From the NCBI GenBank assembly GCA_907165135.1, contig OU015566.1:9780157-9844156 (forward strand): a DNA stretch of 64,000 nucleotides. Direction: 5' to 3'. Below the pieces are notes generated by a model. That model worked only from the letters and a program-made list of their open reading frames with translations. It was not told the origin of the DNA and searched no databases. Below, piece after piece: positions 11,601 through 20,820 of this stretch. Origin of the DNA: Oikopleura dioica. Its lineage: Eukaryota; Chordata; Appendicularia; Copelata; Oikopleuridae. Made by a program: the position numbers and the translations under genes. Position 1 is the first letter of the stretch. The number at the start of each line of letters is the position of its first letter.

Positions 11601-14600
11601 TACCAGTCGATTACGGTGGAAATGACGATCAACGGCATTTTCGAAGCGGCTTTGTTGCAAAGCCACAACCTGACCGAGCTAGACGGGTTTGAGACGTTTC
11701 AACAAGGGACCGTAGATAAACAGTTCAAGGGTAAGACAATTATATTAATTAATATTGATGGCATGAATTTGACGTTGGGTTTAAACTTGTCATTCAGCCG
11801 ACGGTCAATTGAATACGAATTATGCTGAGTCGACTCTTGCCCTCCCTCAGTACCGTATCTTGAAGAATCTGGTCGCTGTTTGGGTCAAAGACATCGGTAA
11901 GGTGGCAGACAGCTTTTAAGAATACAGTCGGTTTCAGGGGTGTGCATTCGGCCCGAAATCGGGTGTCGGGCCTACCGAGGGCCGAGCCGAAACGAAAAAA
12001 TCAGTGTTGGGCCGGCCGAAAGCCGAGCCGAGCCGAGGTGCCCGAATCGGCTTCGGCTCAACTTTCGGCTCGGGCAATTTGGGCTAATTTTCGGGCATTT
12101 CGGGCAATGATTTTCGGAAAATTAATATAAATCTGAGCTTAAAAAACAACCGATTTTGAGGAAAATCGGCCAAATTTCTGATGGCAAAATTTTGGGTTAT
12201 CAATTTATAAGGTTATTGGTAGATATCAGTCGAAGAATCAAGCACAGATCTCTGTAAAATTCTTTCTTACTCTCTAACTTTGGCCGGGTGCCCGGTTGCC
12301 CGAAGATTGGGCCGAATTGCCCGAATGCCCGAGCCTGCCCGAACCTGCCCGAGAGAATTTCAGGTCACCGGCCGACCGAGAGCCGAGCCGAACATGATTT
12401 GCCCGAAAAATTTGTCGGGCAGCCGAATGCCCGAGAGCCGAATGCACACCCCTGGTCGGTTTATTCTCATGGGCAAAAGAATATTTCTAGCAGTCTATCT
12501 TAACCATATGTTTGTAGCGCAATACGACAGCTCTTTTGCAGATTCTCAGGTCCAGCATCTGATGCGTTACATCACCTCTACCACTTCACTTCTTTTTGAT
12601 CCCGCTATTCAAGAATTACTCGTCTCAGCTGTATATCGTTTGTACAAACTTCTCTGCAACGAGTTGAAACGAATCGGCTGTGAGGCCATTCACGTCTCTC
12701 CAAGAAAACTACTGCTCGTTACGAAAAAGAAGAATATCGGGGATGCAATTGGATATGTCGACTTTATTGAAAAAACTTTGCGGAAAAAGGAGTTGTTTCA
12801 GGCGATTGATTTCAAGTTTACCTCTGCCTGGGAGACGCTTTTGTGGCACAATCAAAATAATTACGGAGGTTTGCAAGTTCAAGATAAAGTCATCAAAGAG
12901 ATCATGGGGGATGAAGAAGATGAAGATGACGTCGTAGAGGAGGATGAGGAAGAAGAGATGGTGATGAAGTTCGAATGGAGTGAGCATCTTCCCACTGAGG
13001 CTGGAATGCAAGCTTCATTCACTCAGGTAATCCAATAAAACCACGGACAAGTTTTAATGCTTCGTATTTACAGCTGATTGCTGGCTACATCAAGGTCCTT
13101 CACGAACAAGCTAAAGAAACGAGCGATGAAGAGAAGCTAGCCGAATTCGCTGTGGGCATAATTACCGGCGAGTTCTCAGATCACCTTCTCGAAGCAACGC
13201 AAAAGATTCTAAATAGATACCCGGCCGGAACGACACGTGCGAAAGAAGTTTTCCCAAAGCTAGCTGGCAGCTTTCTGACGCTAGATCACCCGGCACTATT
13301 CTATGCGAAAGTTATAACGCAGGTAAGAATAAGTATCGCTAATTAATCGAGCCGGCATGAATACTTGTGCAGGTTTTGCTCGCTAAGGTGGATTCTCAAT
13401 ACAAAAAATCGCCTTAGCAAAGTAGATATTTTTATGAGAAACGATTCAGGTTCTCTCCGCCCACGAAGGCGTTTCTGAAGAGCTCCAGTCGCTTAGACGA
13501 AACGTTTTCCGCCTCCTTGGCATTTCCGAATTCTCTGAGAAAGGACAATGGGTTGATCCCGCCGCCAAGTTGATCCTCAAGGATGTCGTTTGCAGTCAAT
13601 GTGGCGTTTCCCAGGATTTAGATTTGACCGTCGATCTCAATCCTGACTGCGAGTGTGACTTCTTTGATGAAAAGTCACACAAGCAGGTTATTGAGTCTCG
13701 CTTGATTGAAGAGCTCAAGGTATAATCAAAGACACCGTTTGTTTTATATTCTCCCCTGTTTTTCGAACCCCTCTAGAAAAGGGATGAGGACATCCTGAGA
13801 TTATTTTAACCCCCTACGCCACAGAATAGACCTTCAGCTCTTATTTTAGCCAGATTTAGGCACTGTATGATATCTGTACTCCGAGTCCATAGACTCCCCA
13901 AAAGGGGTCGAAATGAGCGAAATCGGGTATTACCGGGTTAATGACGTCATAAGTCAAAGACCATGTTTCAATTACCTTTTCTAAGTACCCCTACGCCACA
14001 GATCAGACCCTAAGCTACATTCTGGTACTCTTGGGAACCCCCTGTGATAACTGTGGTCGGAGAACATAGACTCCCCAGTTCGGGGTAATATAAAACAAAC
14101 GGTGTCAAAGCGTTTTCAACTTCATTCGTTACAATTTTTCAATAGAAACGAGTCATTGGGTGGAATTTGCAAGACGTGGTCTGCATGCGATGCAACCAAG
14201 TCCGCTCCGGCGACATGGGACATCTCTGCGAATGCGCTGGAAAGTTCAAATGTATCGAAGGCAGGGTGGCTATTTTGGACTTGGGGGTTAGTTGAATTGG
14301 ATTGGATCCAATCCAATAAGGTTTGGATGGAATTTGGATGGCCAGGGTATCGGATTTTATTGGGTAAAATTGGGTAATTGGGGAAATTGGGGATTGGCGA
14401 CATTGGAAAATTGGATCTTCTTGGGGAATTGGCAGTTGTTGGCAAGATTGGATCCGAGAAAAATTGCGAAAAATGATCGACCAATCAGGTTTGTTCTCAA
14501 CCTACACTCATCACGCGCAGTCTACCTTTCTCAGACGGATAAATACTGATCATTAGAGAGTTTTACTGCGATTTAAATGGCATTTTCTTTTCTTTTACTA

Positions 14601-17600
14601 GTCAACCTTTTTCAGAAGGGATGAGTCCACCTGCCAAGCGTTCCAAGAGATGCATTTATGTGGCGAGTGACGAAAAAGACAAGGATAAACGAAAAGAAGA
14701 GGTTGATAGAAAGAAAGCGGAAATTACTGCTGATGAAAAAGTGAGCAACCGACTGGTGAATGGAAGAAATGGACCCCTACAAAACTACAAGACAAGATTC
14801 GAGAGCTCAACCTTGAATTTGAAGAGTACTATTTCGAGGGATTTCCGACTTGCTACTTGCGCTGCGCAAGAATAGATGGAGCTAAGTGCAAAAATGCAGA
14901 GGAGAGGTAAAATTTGCATTTTGTAAAAATTCTTAAAAACCTTAAGCCATTCCATACATACGATCAAAATACAGATGTCTATAAAAAGACTCTCGAACCG
15001 ATTGTGGATCGCCACGCGCAAGCACCAGATGAGCAGAGAGTACTCGCGCTTCTGAATAACACCAAGGACCACAGAGTTGATGTCCAGAAGAAAGTTCTGC
15101 AAGTCATGCGCGATACCGGAACAAGCTTCCGGTTTTGGTCACATGACTCTGTCAAGGCCCTGATGCGCTGCCTTCTCAAAAATGTATCCTTTAGCCAGAT
15201 GCTCATCAATCAACTTTGCCTTTCGAAGGATGCCATCAAAATATACATGAAAGAAGAGGCAAAGAAAATTCGGGAGCGCCTTCAACAGATTCTTCCGGAA
15301 ATGGCAAAAAAGGGCCGCCTGTCAATTTCTCTAGGATAAGGATTTCAAAGTTTCTTTAAAAATTTTTGAATAATTTGTCTTATTAACAATTTAATATCCT
15401 TTAAAGACCACAAATACGTGAAAACTAAAGAAAATACGCTCTGGAAGATACTCGGGGTTGAGGTCAATATTCGCTGCAAAAACGGATTTTGGAACTGTTT
15501 GATCGGTTATGTTCCGATGCCGGACTCAACTGCGGATCACACCATAGAAAAACTGAAGCAGATATTTGAAGAATACAACCTTACCGATGCGATAGAGAAA
15601 AACTTGGTCTGCATTGTGAGCGATCAGGCAGCAGAGTCCGTGCCCGAGCATTTTACGATCAACCGTAGCATTTGCGGAAGTCATTCAATGTGTTGCAACC
15701 TTAAGAGAGCGTGCGAACAAAATCTCAGACCAGGTGGACCGAAGGATAAGAAGTACGAATCACTTGAAAAATTCATCGACAAGTGTGAAGCTACAGTATC
15801 GGCGAGTGATCTTCCGGCTGGTGTCGGATACAAGTCAATCAATGCGTTTTTGATTTCTCAAGAAGTGACTAATCGCTTGCTTATAAAAGAGTTTTATAAT
15901 GCAAAAATAAAAGCGAGTACTGAAATTCTTGAAGACGATCAAGTCAAACGACTTGTTGAAGAAAAGACGGATGCATTCCTCAACAGAAAGGAGAAAGGGA
16001 AGGCCATCGATCGAATTTCCGGCTCCACGCGCTTCCGGAAATTAATCTATGGAGTTCAGCGTCTCCTTTTGAGCGAAGATAGCCTAAACAACCTCTTTTC
16101 TATCAACCACCCTCAACGCCATCTTCTCGCTGAGTGTCCAGTCCCAGATCTGCAGTTTGCGCGATCAATCAACCCTCTTCTTATCGAAATTCATCGCAGT
16201 ATCAATATTCTCGAGTCTGACTCGCTTGCCTGCGGATCAGCGTACTACAAGCAAATCGAACGAATAATGATTGAGTGCGTCAATCGAATCACAATCAGTC
16301 GGACCGAGGAATCCAGATTTGCGAAGGCTGTGCTCATCAGTGTGGTGGAACAGGTTACAAAAAAGCGGATTGATATGAATGGAAACGATGTCCCATGTCA
16401 AGTACCCCTTCGTTTTACCAACAAAGACTTGGCAAGCATTTACCTGGCACCCGACTCTACATCGATAGCGATGAATTTTCATCCAGTCGTCGCCAAAATG
16501 AAAGATTCCCGAGTCCCCTTCATCTCCAAAATAATGGTATGTATTTATCTTCATGCCAAAAAAAAAAAAATAATTCAGAAAGTACTCGTCGACGGAACCA
16601 AGGATTGGCTCGAAAAAGCGAAGAACTGGATCACAGAGGTTGATCGAACAATGGAAGACGACGAGCTGACAGATGAACAGTTGTTACAGCTCCTTGAAGC
16701 TGGCGTTAATAATGTTCAATGTGACAGCCAAAATAACGCTGTTGGCCCACTTAGTCACCGCCGCGGACTAGGAAAGCCAAAAGAAATCCGTTCCAAGATC
16801 GAAGAAGAGATTGCTCAGTACGACGAAGTAAATGATACTGATATAGAAGCGCGTAAGTAATTTTCATCATTAATCTACTTTATTTGAAATTAGACAAGAA
16901 GTATTGCGCAATGAAGAAGGTTGCGGAAGATGATATTGTTGGAGAGTTCTGGCGGCGATACGCTGAAACCTTGCCAAGATTGAGCAGAATCGGATTAATG
17001 GTTCGGTTTTTTTGAGTTCAAAAATAAAGCATTTCTTAGCTTCATCACTCTTCCGTCTCAAGTTCAAGCCTGGAGCGAGCCTTCAGTTTCACGACATTGA
17101 TGCGATCTATTCGACGCCACAAACTTGCTGCCAGCACAATCCTAGACATTGCCCTTGGATCTACAGAAATAAACTTTGAAGAATAAGTATTGTTTGTTTG
17201 TTTTTTTTTGAATTTGCTAGCTGGAAAATATTGGAAATCCAATGGAATCGGGGCATATTGGGAATTGGGAAAAGTTGGAATTTCGGAAGAACTTGGAATT
17301 GGATTTTAGTTGGGAATTGGGCGAAAATTGGATTGGATTGGATTTTGGATGGATAGACCCGGTTAGAAATTTTTTGGATGGAATTTGGATGGATAGACCC
17401 CTATTTTTTGTCCAAAATAGCCACTCTGATCGAAGGTACTAATTCTGACTGATTGTCGCCCAATCTAATTCTTAATTTTTCAGACGGTAAAGAACTTCAA
17501 ACTTACTTCCGAACACTTCGTCAACTAGCCAAATTTTACAAAATGAATCACTTGTCATCAACAATGGACTGGATTCTCGGGAGTGGAGGTCGAAAGTCCG

Positions 17601-17635
17601 CAGCTGTCAAAATCGACCGAAACATTCTCAATTAG
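5638..17635 (+). CDS. POLE: DNA polymerase epsilon catalytic subunit
   Basis: Catalytic subunit of the leading-strand replicative polymerase. Identified by its whole length. The exonuclease domain has [13 protein letters not shown] (Exo I, about 7050), [10 protein letters not shown] (Exo II, about 7360) and [13 protein letters not shown] (Exo III, about 7665). The polymerase domain has [17 protein letters not shown] (motif A, about 8205), [11 protein letters not shown] (motif B, about 8970) and LDTDGIW (motif C, about 9110). A long inactive second half follows, then a C-terminal cysteine region (CSQC about 13590; CMRC and CECAGKF about 14190-14240). The start MSWQKKND matches the expected N-terminal position. 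Exons join through mostly 40-60-base GT-AG introns; the first intron is about 560 bases. Three introns contain mobile elements. The last 18 kb-side exon ([12 protein letters not shown] to the stop) aligns with the human C terminus. Apart from the hAT insertion at the last junction the reading frame is intact. Confidence 0.97.
11927..11934. repeat. Target-site duplication of hAT MITE (left copy)
   Basis: GTCGGTTT, identical to 12455-12462 on the other side of the element. Confidence 0.9.
11935..12454. mobile_element. Non-autonomous hAT element (MITE) in POLE intron
   Basis: A 520-base element with terminal inverted repeats CAGGGGTGTGCATTCGGC (left) and its complement at the right end. It is flanked by a perfect 8-base direct repeat GTCGGTTT at 11927-11934 and 12455-12462. 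CAGGG termini and 8-base target duplications are the hallmark of the hAT superfamily. Inside are many copies of a GCCCGA/TCGGGC motif in both orientations near the ends and an AT-rich centre. No transposase is encoded. It sits inside the POLE intron that joins exons at 11896 and about 12516. Confidence 0.93.
13731..14106. mobile_element. 376-bp MITE with internal duplication in POLE intron
   Basis: Terminal inverted repeats GACACCGTTTGTTTTATA (left) and its complement (right), then CTCCCC and GGGG blocks. Inside, a module of roughly 130 bases beginning CCCCTACGCCACAGA and ending near CATAGACTCCCC occurs twice in direct orientation (about 13802-13895 and 13989-14080) with differences. A palindromic TGACGTCA lies at 13942-13949. 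Possible 3-base flanking repeat AAA. No coding capacity. It lies within the intron between exons ending at 13719 and starting at about 14147. Superfamily not assigned. Confidence 0.8.
14254..14261. repeat. Target-site duplication of hAT (left copy)
   Basis: ATCGAAGG. It holds the last exon bases of POLE (ending AAG) and one G. With the first transposon bases it reads AAG|GCAGGG, a candidate GC-type splice donor. Confidence 0.93.
14262..17428 (+). mobile_element. hAT DNA transposon inserted at POLE exon/intron border
   Basis: A 3167-base element. Left terminus CAGGGTGGCTATTTTGGAC matches the complement of the right terminus at 18 of 19 bases. Perfect 8-base target duplications ATCGAAGG lie at 14254-14261 and 17429-17436. 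Both features define the hAT superfamily. Subterminal regions at both ends share short direct repeats of the form TTGGATGGAATTTGGATGG. It encodes a hAT-type transposase on the plus strand. The insertion point covers the last seven bases of a POLE exon plus the first base of the original GT donor, so the element separates that exon from its intron. Confidence 0.95.
14621..17186 (+). CDS. hAT superfamily transposase
   Basis: Cut-and-paste transposase of the surrounding element. Starts [14 protein letters not shown] with a basic N terminus. A short 26-base intron leads to [15 protein letters not shown] and a Cys-containing segment ([13 protein letters not shown]) that could be a degenerate zinc finger. 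The central region around 15420-15640 has [10 protein letters not shown] and [11 protein letters not shown], matching the positions of the first two catalytic aspartates of hAT transposases. The C-terminal dimerisation region reads [17 protein letters not shown] near 16950, then [14 protein letters not shown] near 17065, which carries the expected third acidic residue. The stop is at 17184-17186. Several introns (about 14907-14970, 15336-15410, 16535-16578, 16856-16895, 16998-17040) are needed; exact junctions are not all certain. No obvious inactivating lesion was seen, so it could be active. Confidence 0.85.
17429..17436. repeat. Target-site duplication of hAT (right copy)
   Basis: ATCGAAGG, followed directly by TACTAATT. 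This copy preserves the ancestral donor AAG|GTACTA and the original intron of about 47 bases, ending TTTTTCAG before the final POLE exon. Confidence 0.93.
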
Positions 17636-18349
17636 TTTCAAATTCTGTTCACAGCCAGTTATCTGCCTTATTATTTTAATGAAAAACTTTGCTGGCGTCT
17701 CATTTATTCACTGCCAGTATTTACTTATAAATGAAACTTCACATTCCAAAGCTTCTATTTGAAACCTTTTCCTTGTAGAAAAATGTATAAATGAGCCAAG
17801 CAAGAGCTTTGATAAAGAAATATCTCGATAAGTTTCATCCAGGCTTTCGTCACCGGCTTGAAACTGACCACAACGTTCAGGGTTTTTTAAATAACTAGTC
17901 TTATTTTGACTGCATAGAATAGATTGAAAAATCAACCCTATTGAAAGAAGCTGTCAAATTTTCAAAATCTGCCTTGATTCCAAAACGTCATGAGCAGAAG
18001 AGTTCGTCTTTACCGGCGCCCTTGCTCAGATCTATCGTCAGAATAAACTTCATTGTCTCCCCTCCTTGGCGATACCGTAGCTACAAGAACTTTTATTTAT
18101 CATATGCTTCTGCGGCGAATAGACGGATCGACTTTAGCTGTTCTAGCGATATTATTCAAAATTATGTTACATTCAAAGGGCCTAAAAGAGCAACGAAGAA
18201 TTTATCTGATGGAAAAAATAGGATAGGATCAAACTCGTCATAAACGCAGTCATCGTCCCTATCAATTTTGATGATCCTCTAATGAGCGTTGTAATTTACG
18301 AGAATAGATTTTCTTATGGAACTGAATGGCGCTGGAGAACGGTTTATAT
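17636..18349. other. Intergenic, no gene supported
   Basis: Between the POLE stop and the next start. Open frames around 17940-18240 lack splice support and resemblance. It probably contains the POLE 3' end and the promoter of the following operon-like pair. Confidence 0.4.
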
Positions 18350-19752
18350 GAAGACTCAACTATGGGAGATCCTTTTCTGCCTTGTTGTCTTACTACCTCA
18401 AAGTAAAGCTTTTTTATTGATCGCTTTACAAGCTGTTTTTTAAAGGTTTGAACCTGTTACAAATTGCTGAAGAGAATAAAATGCTGTCGAATGCGAACTG
18501 GTCGGAATACTTCAAAACTCAACCGGGCTATTTATTCTCAGTCCTGATCCCTGGATTCGACTGGTTGCTCGATTCTTTGACGGCTTTCTGGTTGAGTTTT
18601 TGGAATTTGCACTTGAACGATGTCAAACCAAAGTACAAGAATAAATTCTCATGGGATCAACTCTTGAGAATAAATACAGTAAACATGTCAGATGAAAATT
18701 CTCAACACTTGTACGGTAATCAAACGATTCCGGCCCCATTACTGTTTCAACTGAACAAGCTTCTTTTGTCCTTCGTACCCTTGCTGATTCTCATCAAACA
18801 TAACAGATTCAAGGAGCCAGTAAAGATTCAAGAGCTCAACTGTAAATCAAATGTTGTGCATAAAATAGTGCTCTCCAATAACTTCGCAAAAATCGAGCAC
18901 TTTAATTCTCCTGTAAAAAGTGTCTTGTCTCCGTTTTTGAATCAACGAACTATCTTTGTGCAAAAAGTTAAAAATGCCCTGGATAAAGGGCGCCTTCTAA
19001 AAACTCACGAGACCGCGAATTTTCGCGAAGGTAAACTGCCAATTACTTTTCCAAAAAGCAAAGCTGGCTATTTAAAACTAACTACTGAAGTCGACCCGAT
19101 TGGGCAACTATTCAAGTCTCCAACTAAAATTGCAAATGTTAACCTGTCCAAACTTCAAGTTAAATCCGTCGACGACGATTTTAAAGAGATCCTCGTTGCA
19201 CTCTCAAACCGAAAAGTTTCTGCCAAAGGCGACTTTGAAATGACTGTTGATTATTATCGCCCAAGTTTGCGGAATTTTTATATTGAAAAGCTGGTCCAAA
19301 ATGGCTTTGGTGACATTTTCATCGCTCTTGATAAAATGAAGAAAGATTCTCTTTTATTAAATGACTCGGAAGAGCGGGTGGAGGAATTAAAAGCTCTTGG
19401 ATCAAGATTCAAGCTGTTGAAAACTTGGGAAGATGAAGATCACTATGTCGAAAAGTTCGACGATTTATTTTCAAAAACCCTCGGTCAAGATTTCGATTAC
19501 CTCATTCAAGAGCTTTCTAAAATTTCAGAAGTCACGGAATCCGATCTTAAGTACTTTTCAAACTCTATCCATGCTTTTGAAGCCTATTTCAGACTCGAAC
19601 GAATCCTTAATCGCATAAGTTTAGAAGTTTTCAATCCTGCCAATTGGAGGCAATTAAAAATATCTAGCAACAGTCATGTTAATCTCAATACTCTGCCACT
19701 TTTAAATGCTGTTGATCCAGCCCTTGGTCTCAGTAAAATTTTGAAACATTAA
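18350..19752 (+). CDS. Unrecognised secreted or membrane-tethered protein
   Basis: I do not recognise the family. Exon 1 (18350-18401) encodes a signal peptide, MKTQLWEILFCLVVLLPQS. A GT-AG intron of about 45 bases leads to a long exon from about 18446 to the stop at 19752, giving roughly 450 residues. Early in the mature part there is a hydrophobic, Trp/Phe-rich stretch (FDWLLDSLTAFWLSFW) and another (LLLSFVPLLILI) that could be membrane-embedded; the remainder is soluble and Lys/Leu/Ser-rich without visible repeats. The UBA2 start codon follows the stop by only 38 bases, suggesting a shared transcript resolved by trans-splicing. Confidence 0.7.
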
Positions 19753-20255
19753 AAGAAACATCAAGTTTCAATCATGTTTTTGATTTGAGAATGGTCTGGT
19801 TGAAGGAAGAAATTGCCTCGAAAAAGATTCTTGTCGTCGGAGCAGGTGGAATCGGATGCGAACTCTTGAAAAACTTGATTCTTGCAGGTTAATAAGTTTC
19901 AATTCTACTTTTAGCTAACTATTTTTTCAAGGCTTTTCTAATCTTACTGTAATCGATTTGGACACAATTGACGTTTCTAATCTCAACCGACAGTTTCTCT
20001 TCCAAAAGCAACATGTCGGCAAATCAAAATCGCTCATCGCAAAAGAGTCAGTCATGAAATTAACTCATGAGGGCCGCGAAGTCACCATCGATGCTCGAAT
20101 GTGTTCCATTTTTCTTCCCGAGTTCAGGGCGGTTTTCAAAATGAAATTACTGGTAGTTTGATAGTTCAAATAACGCATGTTATGATCTTGTTTTCTAAAA
20201 ACCTGGCATCAGCGTCCCGTGGATAAAACAATTTTCAATTATTCTCAATGCTCTT

Positions 20256-20511
20256 TGAAGGGATCCTAGCTTCTGCTGAATCTCCCACTTCTAGCGTAGT
20301 TTGCCTGCTCTCTATATCTGGACGAGTGAAGAAAACGAGTAAAGTATCTTTGACGTCTGTATTTCGAGCTGGAGTAAAATAGAGGTTAATTCACGAACTG
20401 CGTGAATTACCGAATTGAGAGAAATACACGGCGGCGACCGAGCAAAGCTCGATCTAGATAAGCAAGTGACCTTAGGGGACGAGGGAGTCTAACGAATCTA
20501 AGATCCCAATA
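20256..20511 (-). repeat. 3' LTR
   Basis: 256 bases. On the plus strand it begins TGAAGGGATCC and ends GATCCCAATA, matching 26489-26744 throughout as far as I can compare by eye. GGGATC and GATCCC near the ends form a short inverted repeat. Confidence 0.95.
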
Positions 20512-20519
20512 CCCCCCAT
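20512..20519 (-). other. Polypurine tract
   Basis: In element orientation ATGGGGGG lies directly before the 3' LTR, the position where plus-strand DNA synthesis is primed. It is short for a polypurine tract. Confidence 0.7.
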
Positions 20520-20820
20520 GAGACTGAAACGTCCTCTAAGGCCAAAGTGTGTGATTTTTGCAGGAGTATAAGCGTAAGATGAGTAACATGGCAGGTTCGA
20601 AACGTCGAGGCAGTCTGATTCGCGTTAAAAAACCCTTTTTTGGGAAAAAGCTTGAATCAGATGCGAAGTTTTCGTGATGTCCGAGCGGTGATGACATGAA
20701 GGAGTAGCTGCACATGTAGAAGAACTCAAAATACGTCGGCGACGGTAAACTGTGATAATTTCCGTACCTTTTCAGGCCCCGGTCGATGAATAGGGGACCT
20801 GAGTGGGGCAGTACTTGCGC

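Noticed and set aside
12280-12515. N-terminal extension of the POLE exon reading into the hAT MITE
   Set aside because: The sequence before CGCAATACGAC is intron and MITE; splicing from 11896 restores the conserved [14 protein letters not shown].
20101-20212. Frameshift in UBA2 exon 2
   Set aside because: A GT donor at 20122 (GA|GTTCAG) in phase 2 restores the frame to VPWIKQF.
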